From an uncultured Eubacteriales bacterium (GTDB taxonomy: Bacteria > Bacillota > Clostridia > Christensenellales > UBA1242), in NCBI GenBank assembly GCA_948512295.1, contig CAOQRA010000002.1, positions 30,380 through 94,379 on the forward strand: DNA of 64,000 nt, read 5' to 3'. Below, in pieces: positions 14,896 to 23,041 of this stretch; position 1 is the stretch's first letter, and each line of letters begins with the position of its first letter. The translations under genes and the position numbers were made by a program. Under the pieces are notes generated by a model. It had not been told where the DNA came from, did not search any database, and saw only the letters and a list, made by a program, of their open reading frames with translations.

Positions 14896-15156
14896 ATGAA
14901 TGAAAATCAAAGATACCAGATAAGAAGAACAACCGTGGATGCATACATTTTGTATTGCTTGATGGACGGTAAAATTCACAAACGAGAAGAGCTTGCGAGT
15001 AGAGCAGATATTTCCACAAGATCAGTTCAACGGAGTATTGAAAGGCTGGGCGTTTACTTTATTATACATACATTCCGTGGCGGTGAAACTAAAGGTGGAA
15101 TTTATTTGGACGAGCGTTTCATTTACTCCGACAGAACAAAAGAGATAGAAAGATAA
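14896..15156 (+). CDS. Small winged-helix DNA-binding protein
   Basis: The 86-aa protein has an HTH of the HTH_11/DeoR-like type: DGKIHKREELASRADISTR, then SVQRSIERLG, then a wing with FRGGETKGGIYL. The same wing reappears in the protein at 15333, so the two are paralogs. It is the first prophage early gene, preceded by a GGGGG ribosome site, and followed by a strong terminator. A role as an early regulator is likely. Confidence 0.7.
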   Translation: MNENQRYQIRRTTVDAYILYCLMDGKIHKREELASRADISTRSVQRSIERLGVYFIIHTFRGGETKGGIYLDERFIYSDRTKEIER

Positions 15157-15162
15157 AGAACA

Positions 15163-15196
15163 AAGGACGAAGAAAAAAGGCTTCGTCCTTTTTTAA
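15163..15196 (+). terminator. Rho-independent terminator
   Basis: AAAGGACGAAG and CTTCGTCCTTT form an 11-bp stem around an A-rich loop, followed by a T-run. It isolates the first HTH gene from the early operon. The remaining gap to 15332 shows only a partial inverted repeat (GCGTTCGCAAGAACGC at about 15252-15267), a possible operator. Confidence 0.85.
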
Positions 15197-15332
15197 TTGC
15201 CAAAATGACAAAATAAGACGCAATAAAACAAAATAAGCAACCGCCAGACCAGAGCGTTCGCAAGAACGCATGACGAACTGAACTGGCAAAATTGACTTAT
15301 CAAAATCACAGAAAAGGGGGTGAGGGTAGCAG

Positions 15333-15695
15333 ATGGATTTGCGACGTGCAAGCATTACAGCAGACATACTGAATGTGCTGACTGACGGCAAAATTCACAA
15401 GATGCGTGAAATCGCAGAAATCGTTGAAGTCAGCGAAACGACAGTACGCAATCACATAAGATCGTTGTCCTACCGCTACCCAATAGAAACTTTCCGTGGT
15501 GGCGAAAAAAAGGGCGGTGTTTATTTAGAAAAAGACTACATCATCAGTGGTCACATTTTCACCAAAGCCGAACTACAATTCGGTGCAAAGGTTTTTGCTT
15601 CACTAAGCAGAGCCGAACTGGATGAAGATGAACAAAAGGTTCTGGACACTTTTATTCGAATATTCGCAGCTCACACAGAAAAGGAGATTTTATGA
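15333..15695 (+). CDS. Winged-helix regulator, paralog of the 14896 gene
   Basis: The 120-aa protein repeats the pattern of the upstream regulator: DGKIHKMREIAEIVEVSE, TTVRNHIRSL, FRGGEKKGGVYL. It adds a C-terminal helical region (residues 75-120). It starts after GGGGGTGAGG. It overlaps the next ORF by four bases and heads a long collinear early operon. The duplication suggests that the pair binds related operators. Confidence 0.7.
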   Translation: MDLRRASITADILNVLTDGKIHKMREIAEIVEVSETTVRNHIRSLSYRYPIETFRGGEKKGGVYLEKDYIISGHIFTKAELQFGAKVFASLSRAELDEDEQKVLDTFIRIFAAHTEKEIL

Positions 15696-15874
15696 GAAAA
15701 ACTAAAATCACTATCTGGCTTGAAGAAGGAAAGCCAACAAGAGTGAAGACAACCAAGAACGAAGAATTTTTTGTGGATGACCTCTCGCAGTTTTTTCAAA
15801 AAGCAAGCCAGTGCAAGGAGGCGAAGCATGTGGCTAGACAAAAAAAGAATTGCTCAGGTTGTAAAAGACAATGA
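15692..15874 (+). CDS. Small phage protein of unknown function
   Basis: The 60-aa basic protein begins MRKTKITIWLEEGKP and ends with three Cys residues (C-KEAKH... and CSGCKRQ). It is coupled by ATGA overlap to the regulator upstream and overlaps the next small HTH gene. No family is recognised. The overlaps and collinearity support it as a real gene. Confidence 0.5.
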   Translation: MRKTKITIWLEEGKPTRVKTTKNEEFFVDDLSQFFQKASQCKEAKHVARQKKNCSGCKRQ

Positions 15875-16073
15875 CATGACATACTCCGAAGTTGCAATCG
15901 AACTCGGACTCACACTTGAAGAAACAATGAAAATTCTTGACGGCAAAAAGTCGGCGAATAGAAAGCAAGCAGAAACATTATTAAACCTCTTTGGAATTTG
16001 GAACATCTGTTGGGCTATGAAAGACAATTGGAGGTGGATGCGATATGCAATCGAAGCAATCCTTGCCAATTAA
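15828..16073 (+). CDS. Small HTH protein
   Basis: The 81-aa protein starts at ATG 15828 after AAGGAGG. Its middle (TYSEVAIELGLTLEETMKIL then NRKQAETLLNLFG) looks like a phage XRE-type helix-turn-helix, followed by a Trp-rich tail. It overlaps both neighbours. Confidence 0.6.
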   Translation: MWLDKKRIAQVVKDNDMTYSEVAIELGLTLEETMKILDGKKSANRKQAETLLNLFGIWNICWAMKDNWRWMRYAIEAILAN

Positions 16074-17490
16074 AGTCAAGCCATATAAGCACCAGCAAGA
16101 TGCAGTAGAGTTTGCCACAAAAGTGTTAGGCTACAACGGCGAACCAGCCAAGAGCAAAAGCGTTGCAATGTTGGCGGAAATGGGAACTGGAAAAAGCCTT
16201 ATAACAATAGCACTTGCTGGGCAACTCTGGAAAGAGAAAAAAATTCGCAGAATGCTGGTTGTCGCGCCACTCAGTATAACTGGGGTGTGGAAAGAAGAAT
16301 TCGAAAAATTTGCGGATTATGAATTTCGGCTAACGGTGCTTGAAGGCACAACTGCTGAGAAAGTTCGCAAGTTGCAGTGTTTGGATGCAGCTCTTGATGT
16401 ACTCCAAGTTGCTGTCATTAACTATGAGTCAGCATGGCGAATGGAAGGTGAACTAGCGTTTTGGCGACCAAACTTGATAGTCTGTGATGAAAGCTCAAAG
16501 ATTAAGAATCCAAATGCAAAGCAATCGAAAGCATTGCATAGGCTCGGAAGAGTCGCAAAACACAATGTCATTTTGACTGGAACACCAGTAACAAACAATC
16601 CGCTCGATTTTTACAGCCAATACAAATTTTTAGATGAAAAGATTTTCGGTTCGTCATTCTATGTTTTCAGAGCAAAGTACGCAATACTTGGGGGATACGG
16701 ATGCCACCAAATTGTAGGTTATAAGAATTTGGACGAACTGACAAAGAAGGCACATGAGATAGCGTACAGAATCACAAAAGCAGAAGCACTTGACCTACCG
16801 GAACAAGTGGACACAACAAGGTATATTCAACTGGAGTCCAGAGCAGAGGCGATATACCGCATGGTCGAAAAAGAGAGTGTTGCAGAACTCGAAAGCGGTG
16901 AAATCACAGCAACAAATGTCCTGACGAAACTGTTAAGACTAAGCCAAATCACTGGCGGTTTCCTGCGTAGTGATGCAGATGAAAAAGCAGAAGAAATCAG
17001 CCACGCAAAAATGGACGTGCTTGAAGAAATCTTGGAAGAATGCCTTGACAGCGGAAAGAAGCTCGTGGTCTTCGCAAGGTTTATTCCGGAGATTGATGCA
17101 ATTGAGAAAATGCTGAAATCCAAGGGAGTGGGTTACGCACTTATAAAAGGCGAAGTCAAAGACAGAGCGGAGCAAGTTGAAAAATTCCAAAAATATCCAC
17201 GCATTAAAGTCTTCATTGGACAACTTCAAACAACTGGAATGGGATTGACATTGACCGCCGCCGATACAGCCGTGTTTTATTCGCTGTCGTACAACTTTGC
17301 AGATTACGAACAAGCCAAAGCAAGAATCCACCGCATTGGGCAAAAGAACAACTGCACCTATATCCACCTCATTGCCAAAGGAACAATTGACGAAAGGGTT
17401 ATGGATGCACTGAAAAACAAAAAGAACATTGCCGACCTTGTTGTCGACAACTGGAAGTCGCTGTTTAAAAAAGGAGCAAAGTATGAATGA
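16045..17490 (+). CDS. SNF2-family DEAD/DEAH-box helicase
   Basis: The 481-aa protein has the full two-domain SF2 core. Motif I is MGTGKSLIT (about residue 48), Ia is RMLVVAPLS, II is CDESSKIKN, III is LTGTPVTN, and the C-terminal lobe carries LTAADTAVFY and a QAKARIHRIGQ motif VI. The latter is typical of SNF2 proteins. Phage members are common beside replication genes and translocate on duplex DNA. It overlaps the next gene by eight bases within the early replication operon. Confidence 0.9.
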   Translation: MQSKQSLPIKVKPYKHQQDAVEFATKVLGYNGEPAKSKSVAMLAEMGTGKSLITIALAGQLWKEKKIRRMLVVAPLSITGVWKEEFEKFADYEFRLTVLEGTTAEKVRKLQCLDAALDVLQVAVINYESAWRMEGELAFWRPNLIVCDESSKIKNPNAKQSKALHRLGRVAKHNVILTGTPVTNNPLDFYSQYKFLDEKIFGSSFYVFRAKYAILGGYGCHQIVGYKNLDELTKKAHEIAYRITKAEALDLPEQVDTTRYIQLESRAEAIYRMVEKESVAELESGEITATNVLTKLLRLSQITGGFLRSDADEKAEEISHAKMDVLEEILEECLDSGKKLVVFARFIPEIDAIEKMLKSKGVGYALIKGEVKDRAEQVEKFQKYPRIKVFIGQLQTTGMGLTLTAADTAVFYSLSYNFADYEQAKARIHRIGQKNNCTYIHLIAKGTIDERVMDALKNKKNIADLVVDNWKSLFKKGAKYE

Positions 17491-17884
17491 AAAAGTGATT
17501 TTTGAAATCTCAGACACTTACCTTGAAGCAAGGAAAAACAAAGATGAGTGCGAGCAAAGACTGAAAGATGCAAACGCAGTCTTGGAAGATGCAGAAAAGA
17601 AACTCATTGAAGCAATGACAAATGATGAATTAGACAGTTTCAAAAGAAACGGTGTGCAGATCAGCCTTGTGAACCGAAACTTCATTTCAGCGGAAGCGGA
17701 ACGCAAAGACGAACTTTGGGCAGAGATGAAAAAGCAGGGCTATGAACATTTGTTCTCAATCAATGCCAACACCTTGAATGGAGAGGTGCGTAGGCTCATT
17801 GAAGAGAATGATGGCAAACTTCCAACATGGCTGGAAGGCTTGATTAAACAATACGAAAAACCATCAATTAGAATCAAAAAATAA
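17483..17884 (+). CDS. Coiled-coil phage protein, unknown function
   Basis: The 133-aa protein starts at ATG 17483 after AAGGAG. Its first half is a charged coiled coil (YLEARKNKDECEQRLKD, LEDAEKKLIEAM). A small globular part with GYEHLFSINANTLNG follows. It sits between the helicase and the zinc-binding protein in the replication operon; a helper role in recombination or replication is plausible but not shown. Confidence 0.6.
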   Translation: MNEKVIFEISDTYLEARKNKDECEQRLKDANAVLEDAEKKLIEAMTNDELDSFKRNGVQISLVNRNFISAEAERKDELWAEMKKQGYEHLFSINANTLNGEVRRLIEENDGKLPTWLEGLIKQYEKPSIRIKK

Positions 17885-17899
17885 AGGGAGCATAAATCA

Positions 17900-18604
17900 A
17901 TGGAAAATAACAAAAACGAAGTTGCAGTTGTCAACGAAAATGCATTTGCAGTAAGCACAGACCTCAGCGCAAGCCTTGGCGAAGAAATGGCTGGACTGAG
18001 TCTCACATTTGACAGAATCAAAGTGCCATCTGGTGGCGGAATTGCCTATGAAGTGCCAAGCGACAATCCGGACGAACCGGACCTCAAAAAAGAAATCAAG
18101 GCGGTGATTTTATATCATCATCCAGTTTGTTCGTACTACAAAGAAAAATACAACGGAAGCAACGACAGTCCGGACTGCTCATCATTTGATGGCATCTGCG
18201 GAATTGACAAAGAAACCGGCGAAATCAAATCATGCAAAGAATGTGAATTCAACAAGTTTGGAAGCGGAGAGAATGGGGGAAAGGCGTGCAAGACAAAACG
18301 CAGAATTTTCTTATTGCTCGAAAACAGTGCAATCCCAGTCATTTTCAATTTACCAACAACAAGCCTTGGAGATTTTTCAAAGTATATCATGAGAATTGTC
18401 GGCAAGGGCAAAAAGTCATATCAAGTTGTGACGAAATTCACTTTGAAGAAAGAGCAAAATGCTGGCGGAATCACATACAGCAAAGTTGTGATAAACATTG
18501 ACAGAGAACTCACAGACGAAGAATTGGCATCAATCAAACCATTGACTGAACAAGTCAAGGCTATTGCACAAACAATGAAACAAGTGGAGAGCAGTGACGA
18601 ATAA
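17900..18604 (+). CDS. Cys-cluster phage replication-region protein (ssDNA-binding candidate)
   Basis: The 234-aa protein has a central Cys-rich block: VCSYYKEKYNG, DCSSFDGICG, SCKECEFNKFGSG and KACKTKR, enough for two zinc or Fe-S sites. Beta-rich segments (RIFLLLENSAIPVIFNLP, YQVVTKFTLKK) follow. Similar proteins sit beside helicase and primase genes in Firmicute phages. I infer a single-stranded-DNA-binding or recombination-mediator role from position. The C-terminus is acidic (VESSDE), as in many SSBs. Confidence 0.55.
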   Translation: MENNKNEVAVVNENAFAVSTDLSASLGEEMAGLSLTFDRIKVPSGGGIAYEVPSDNPDEPDLKKEIKAVILYHHPVCSYYKEKYNGSNDSPDCSSFDGICGIDKETGEIKSCKECEFNKFGSGENGGKACKTKRRIFLLLENSAIPVIFNLPTTSLGDFSKYIMRIVGKGKKSYQVVTKFTLKKEQNAGGITYSKVVINIDRELTDEELASIKPLTEQVKAIAQTMKQVESSDE

Positions 18605-18633
18605 ACATTGCTCCAAAATGAAAGGAGCATAAA

Positions 18634-20604
18634 ATGGGAATATTTGACCAAATAAAGAGTGCTGTGTCGGTAAAAGAAATCGTGGAAATGTACCATGCAC
18701 CACTGAACAGAAACAACAAGGTCTGCTGCCCATTTCACCAAGAGAAAACTGCAAGCCTTAGCATTGACATAAATCAAAACATGTGGAAATGCTTTGGCTG
18801 TGGACTTGGTGGTGATGGCATAAGGTTTGTTGCGAAGCTCAAAGGAATAGAAGACATAGATGCAGCGAAGATGATAATCCAAGATTTCCACCTCAACATT
18901 GACTATGAAAGTGAATCGTCAAAAACACCACAAGGCGAAATGCGAAACTATATCAGAGAATGCCAAAAGCATGTTGAAGAAACAAACTACTTTGAACAGC
19001 GAGGCTTGGCAAGCACGACTATCAAAGAGTTTGGGCTAGGCTACGATCCTAAGGACAAATCGGTTGTGATTCCTTATTCGCCAAGCATGGTGTACTATCA
19101 AAAAAGATTTGTAAAAGACAAGAGATTCTATAAACCGGACAGCGAAAAATACGGACACGAGCCAATCTGGCATCCAGAGAATTTGGAGTTGAAAGACAAA
19201 ACTCCGGTCTTCATTGTGGAGAGTCCGATTTGTGCCATGAGTATAGCTCAATACGGTGGGAAAGCCGTGGCATTATGCGGAACAAGCAATGTGAGCCGAT
19301 TTGCGGACTTTGTTGCCACGAAAAAGCCACATGGCACACTTGTCATCTGTATGGACAATGATGAGCCGGGAAAGAAAGCAGAAAAGGAACTTGTTGCAAG
19401 ATTCAAGGCAATGAAGCAAAAGCACATTGTCTATAACATTGCCGGGGAGTGCAAAGATCCAAACGAACTATTGCTGAAGAGTGCCAACAAACTGTGCAAG
19501 AACATAGCACTAGCCAAGAAAGAAGCAATCCTAAACAGCAGAGAGCGAGAAGACATTATAAGCCTTGAAGCTCTGTGCAACCTTGGAGTAAAGCCGAAAG
19601 AATTCATTGTCGAAAACATGATTCCGGAAGATGCACTTTGTGTGCTGGCGGCAGCGAGCAAGGTTGGAAAATCTTGGTTTGTGTTGCAACTCGCCATTGC
19701 CATAATCTGCGGAGAAACATTCCTTGAAGAGCAAACGCATCCATGCTCGGTGCTTTATTATGCACTCGAAGACAGCGACTCACGAATGGTGTATCGAAAG
19801 AATAAGTTGACAAATGGAAAAGAGATTCCAAAGAATTTGTACATCAAGATGGAAACAAAGACTTTCGACACTGGACTGCTTGATGAAATTGAATACTATC
19901 AGAACAAAATTCCAAATCTAAAACTTGTTATCATCGACACATTGCAAATGGTTCGTGGTACACCAAGACGAAACGAGGGAGCCTACGCATTCGACTACAG
20001 AGAAATGTCGGTTTTGCGAAAGTTCTGTGCAAACAACAAAATAACAATTTTATTGGTGCATCACAGCAGAAAGCAAGAAGATGACGGCGACACATTCAAC
20101 ATGATAAGTGGCTCAAACGGCATCATGGGTGCAAGCGATGCAGCTTTGTTTATTAACCGCAAAAAAAGAATGGACGAAAACGAACCATTCAAAATGTCTC
20201 AAACTGGGCGTGATGTCAAACAGAGCGAAAGGCTCATTGAGAGAAACGAAGACGGACATTGGAGCAAGGTTGCCAACGCAGAAGAGAAAGCAAGAAAACA
20301 AGAAGAGCAAGCATTCAACAACAGCAAGGTTGTGCAGCTCATTTTAGCACTCATGAAAAAGCAACCAAGTGGTTGGAGCGGAACAACAAGGGAATTTGTC
20401 AAAGAAGGCATCAATTTATTCAACGAACACATTGGAACAGAGTCCGAAGTTGGCAAAGAGATAAACCGCATTGAGTTGGAACTATTGAGAAAACACAGGA
20501 TAAATCATGAATGGAAACGCAGTAGCGGTGGAAATCGCCACTTTTTCAAGCCAAGCAGTCCGCCATCACTGTTTAATTACCATGGAGAAGATGACGACAA
20601 CTAA
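18634..20604 (+). CDS. Phage primase-helicase (CHC2 zinc finger, Toprim, RepA-like ATPase)
   Basis: The 656-aa protein combines three modules. A CHC2 zinc finger is at residues 30-60 (CCPFHQEKTASL, then WKCFGCGLGGD). A Toprim-like catalytic domain spans about 180-260 (VESPICAMS, CMDNDEPGKKA). A RecA-fold ATPase spans about 320-530, with Walker A AAASKVGKSWFV, Walker B LKLVIIDTLQMV and a DnaB/RepA-type LLVHHSRK. It can therefore both prime and unwind at the phage origin. The C-terminal 80 residues look like a winged-helix domain. Candidate origin repeats lie directly after it. Confidence 0.9.
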   Translation: MGIFDQIKSAVSVKEIVEMYHAPLNRNNKVCCPFHQEKTASLSIDINQNMWKCFGCGLGGDGIRFVAKLKGIEDIDAAKMIIQDFHLNIDYESESSKTPQGEMRNYIRECQKHVEETNYFEQRGLASTTIKEFGLGYDPKDKSVVIPYSPSMVYYQKRFVKDKRFYKPDSEKYGHEPIWHPENLELKDKTPVFIVESPICAMSIAQYGGKAVALCGTSNVSRFADFVATKKPHGTLVICMDNDEPGKKAEKELVARFKAMKQKHIVYNIAGECKDPNELLLKSANKLCKNIALAKKEAILNSREREDIISLEALCNLGVKPKEFIVENMIPEDALCVLAAASKVGKSWFVLQLAIAIICGETFLEEQTHPCSVLYYALEDSDSRMVYRKNKLTNGKEIPKNLYIKMETKTFDTGLLDEIEYYQNKIPNLKLVIIDTLQMVRGTPRRNEGAYAFDYREMSVLRKFCANNKITILLVHHSRKQEDDGDTFNMISGSNGIMGASDAALFINRKKRMDENEPFKMSQTGRDVKQSERLIERNEDGHWSKVANAEEKARKQEEQAFNNSKVVQLILALMKKQPSGWSGTTREFVKEGINLFNEHIGTESEVGKEINRIELELLRKHRINHEWKRSSGGNRHFFKPSSPPSLFNYHGEDDDN

Positions 20605-20621
20605 ATTGGTGGCAGAAAAAG

Positions 20622-20735
20622 CACCTACACACCATACACACCATACACTAAAAAATTGCTACCGACACTATTTAACATAATATTCATAAGATACACAAAA
20701 GTGTAGGGAGTGTATGTAGTGCAAGGACATTTATT
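20622..20735 (+). repeat. Tandem and inverted short repeats after the primase gene (origin candidate)
   Basis: CTACACACCATACACACC and neighbouring ACACCATAC repeats (about 20624-20649) face an imperfect inverted counterpart, GTGTAGGGAGTGTATGTAG (about 20701-20719), with AT-rich DNA between. Iteron-like repeats at this position are typical of Firmicute phage replication regions. The next ribosome site follows at about 20743. Confidence 0.45.
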
Positions 20736-20753
20736 GCCACAAAAGGAGAATAA

Positions 20754-21035
20754 ATGAAAGAGCAAGATTTGGTTGACAAGATAAAAGCCTACCTTAGCAA
20801 ACAGCCGAATACATTCCACTGGAAAGAACACGGTGGAGTTTATGGAACTGCTGGAATCCCAGACATAATTGTTTGCTATAAAGGCAAATTTGTAGGACTT
20901 GAATGTAAAGCAAAAGGAAGAAAGCCAACAGTTCTCCAGCAGATAACAATCAATAAAATAAACCGTGCTGGTGGAATCGCCAAGGTTGTTTATGATTTGG
21001 AAGAAGTCAAAGAGTTATTGAAAAATCTTGATTAA
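20754..21035 (+). CDS. VRR-NUC domain nuclease
   Basis: The 93-aa protein is a stand-alone VRR-NUC, a PD-(D/E)XK-type fold. Visible residues are GTAGIPDIIVCYKGKFVGLE then CKAKGRKP, giving the D-(x)n-E-x-K catalytic set, followed by LQQITINKINRAGG. VRR-NUC proteins in phages are thought to process replication intermediates. It starts after AAAGGAG in the early operon. Confidence 0.88.
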   Translation: MKEQDLVDKIKAYLSKQPNTFHWKEHGGVYGTAGIPDIIVCYKGKFVGLECKAKGRKPTVLQQITINKINRAGGIAKVVYDLEEVKELLKNLD

Positions 21036-21049
21036 AAGGAGAATTGCGA

Positions 21050-21565
21050 GTGGAAGAATACTTATTGCACAAAGTGGTCTTTACCGAAGAAGCGATTTTC
21101 GATTATGAGCATTGCCTTGTAAAGCAAAAGTATGAACTAGACGAAACTGACACCGACTGGCGAATTGAAAGCAAGTTCGACCTTCCACTCGTGAAACTTC
21201 CAAAGCGAGAGATGAAAGCAGAAATTGAAGAGTTTATTCAAACCAATAAAAGTAAACAACACAAACTTTATTTTTACACAAAGATTTTTGACGAACAACT
21301 CCAAAAGATGCTCATGTTGTTTATAAAAAAGGGGAGCAGACAGTCAATCATGCAGAACTGGATCGTTATTGGAATTTGCGAAGCTGACGATTGGTGTGAA
21401 GAATTGGAATTTGCTGGAATGATTCGAAACTGGACAAAAACAAGCATAACAGACCTACCGGAAGACGACTGGGTGGAAGAAGAACGCATAAGAAAAGAAA
21501 TCGAAGAAAAGGAGCGATTGAAAGAAGAAAAGGAGCGAGAATACTATGAAAGATTATTTGCTTGA
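21050..21565 (+). CDS. Hypothetical phage protein
   Basis: I do not recognise this 171-aa protein. GTG 21050 is eight bases after AAGGAG and fits better than TTG 21044. It is acidic, with a mixed alpha/beta core (QNWIVIGICEADDW), and ends in a long charged helix of Glu/Lys/Arg. It overlaps the sigma-like gene by 20 bases. Confidence 0.55.
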   Translation: MEEYLLHKVVFTEEAIFDYEHCLVKQKYELDETDTDWRIESKFDLPLVKLPKREMKAEIEEFIQTNKSKQHKLYFYTKIFDEQLQKMLMLFIKKGSRQSIMQNWIVIGICEADDWCEELEFAGMIRNWTKTSITDLPEDDWVEEERIRKEIEEKERLKEEKEREYYERLFA

Positions 21566-21866
21566 TTTATTAAACAACCAAAAACGATACGAAGCGAAAA
21601 TTGAAGTGCTGAAAAATCATCAATGCATGTTCTTCGACCAAGACGAGTTTGAAATCTACATGAAGATAGAGCAAGACCTTCTGCATATGAAATACTGCAT
21701 CGACAGATTATCACCAAACAGCAAGGAAATAATTGTAAACTTGTACGACAAAGGTTTTTCACTTAAACAATTGAGCATGGCAATGCACCTATGCAAGTCA
21801 GCAGTTTTTAATAGAAAAGAGGTCGCAATAAGGGAATTGAGAACATTATTTGGTAAAAATTATTAA
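21546..21866 (+). CDS. Sigma-70 region-4-like phage transcriptional regulator
   Basis: The 106-aa protein ends with an HTH resembling sigma region 4: LSPNSKEIIVNLYDKGFS, then LKQLSMAMHLCKSAVFNRK. Small proteins like this (ArpU/RinA class) commonly precede HNH and terminase genes in Firmicute phages and activate the packaging and morphogenesis operon. It is translationally coupled to the gene upstream. Confidence 0.72.
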   Translation: MKDYLLDLLNNQKRYEAKIEVLKNHQCMFFDQDEFEIYMKIEQDLLHMKYCIDRLSPNSKEIIVNLYDKGFSLKQLSMAMHLCKSAVFNRKEVAIRELRTLFGKNY

Positions 21867-21975
21867 AAATGTGAACGAAACACTTTCAAAACTGCACGAA
21901 ATACTTTCAAAAACCCACAATAATAGAAAGTGAACGGCAAGCGAGAGCGAAAAAGCCTTGAAAGGAGAAAGTGGA

Positions 21976-22341
21976 ATGCCTAGAAAACCACCACACCCAT
22001 GTGGAAGAAACGGATGCGGAGAACTGACATACGAGAGATTTTGCAAGAAACATCAGTCGGAAGCAAATGCAAACTACGACAAGTACGAGCGAGATAAAGA
22101 AATGAAACGATTCTATAATTCACCAGCGTGGGTTGCACTCAAAAAGAGAAAACTCAGCATAGACCCATTCTGTGAATTATGCAAGAAGAGTGGAACTCTC
22201 GTGAAGGCGACAGCCGTAGACCACATACAAGAAATAAAACAAGGTGGCAGCCGGTTAGACATCAACAATCTGCAAAGCCTTTGCTGGTCTTGCCACAGTC
22301 GAAAGACAATCCAAGAACGGAACAAGAGCAAGGCAAGGTAG
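21976..22341 (+). CDS. HNH endonuclease
   Basis: The 121-aa protein has an HNH core: DPFCELCKKSGTLVKAT with AVDHIQEIKQGG, then LDINNLQSLCWSCHSRKT, giving two CxxC zinc pairs and the catalytic His. ATG 21976 follows AAAGGAG. HNH proteins beside the small terminase act in DNA packaging of HK97-like phages, stimulating cos cleavage. The stop lies at a conserved G-rich sequence that is a cos-site candidate. Confidence 0.88.
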   Translation: MPRKPPHPCGRNGCGELTYERFCKKHQSEANANYDKYERDKEMKRFYNSPAWVALKKRKLSIDPFCELCKKSGTLVKATAVDHIQEIKQGGSRLDINNLQSLCWSCHSRKTIQERNKSKAR

Positions 22342-22403
22342 GGGGTGTCAAATCTCTACAATAAACGAAAGGAAGACCGAGGCGGAAGTCTCACACGAAT
22401 TTT
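22340..22403 (+). other. cos-like packaging site candidate
   Basis: GGGGGTGTCAAATCTCT (22341-22357) directly follows the HNH gene and is followed by a GC-richer ACCGAGGCGGAAGTCTC stretch. From memory, a G-run plus TCAAATCTCT recurs at this position between HNH and small terminase genes in many Firmicute phages. Assignment as cos is inference from position. Confidence 0.45.
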
Positions 22404-22552
22404 CGCAAAATCAAAAATCAAATAATGAAAAATCAAAAATCGAGCGAAATTGCTCGTTTTTTTATGGAAATTTTCAAAAAACAGATAAAAAAATCAAATT
22501 TGATTTTGCGACAAGAAGAAAAAATCAAAAAATCAAAAAAGGAGAATTTTAT
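22404..22552 (+). repeat. AATCAAA-rich repeats and terminator before terS
   Basis: CGCAAAATCAAA lies at 22404-22415 and its reverse complement at 22499-22510; three more copies lie at 52039-52098. Between them CGAGC-GAAATT-GCTCG and a T7 run (22440-22463) form a terminator. Further AAAAATCAAA units run up to the ribosome site of the terminase gene. The cluster could be a terminase-binding site. Confidence 0.5.
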
Positions 22553-23041
22553 ATGCCAAGCGGTGGATACAGAGCGGGTGCTGGACGCCCCAAAAAGAGT
22601 GCAACAGAAAAAGTTTTGGAAGGAAACCTTGGGAAAAGAAAAATTGAAGTTGTTGACTTCTCAGATGCAGAAGAACTGCCAGCAACACCAGCGAAATGGT
22701 TGAGTGATAAAGGCAAAGAAATGTACAAGTTCGTTTATGAGTGGCTACAAAAGATTGGTTGCTTAAAAGGAATATTGCCTTGCCATTTGGAAGAATACGC
22801 ACACTGCAAATCTCGCTGGCTAGAATGTGAAGAGCAAAACAGCAGAATCGGTTTAATCGTAAAAGACCAACATGGAAACCCGGCACCTTCGCCATTCGTT
22901 GGACTGGCTCACAATTATCTCAAACAAGCAAATGATGCGTGGGCAAAGATTTACGCAGTGGTGAGAGAAACAAAACTCAAAGAGTGGGATGACTCAAATC
23001 CAAATGACGACGTCATGGAAAAACTGCTTGGGGGAAAGTGA
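22553..23041 (+). CDS. terS: Terminase small subunit (P27 family)
   Basis: The 162-aa protein begins MPSGGYRAGAGRPKKSATEK, a Gly/Arg-rich opening with an AT-hook-like GRPKK, common to P27-family small terminases. It then has a helical body with PATPAKWLSDKGKEMYKF and LKEWDDSNPNDD near the end. It recognises the packaging site next to it and hands DNA to the large subunit. The large subunit is 7 kb downstream, because a block of accessory genes is inserted between. Confidence 0.85.
   Translation: MPSGGYRAGAGRPKKSATEKVLEGNLGKRKIEVVDFSDAEELPATPAKWLSDKGKEMYKFVYEWLQKIGCLKGILPCHLEEYAHCKSRWLECEEQNSRIGLIVKDQHGNPAPSPFVGLAHNYLKQANDAWAKIYAVVRETKLKEWDDSNPNDDVMEKLLGGK

Noticed and set aside
22425..22703. 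92-aa plus-strand ORF overlapping terS
   Set aside because: It is low-complexity Lys/Gln translation of the AATCAAA repeats and overlaps the real gene in another frame.
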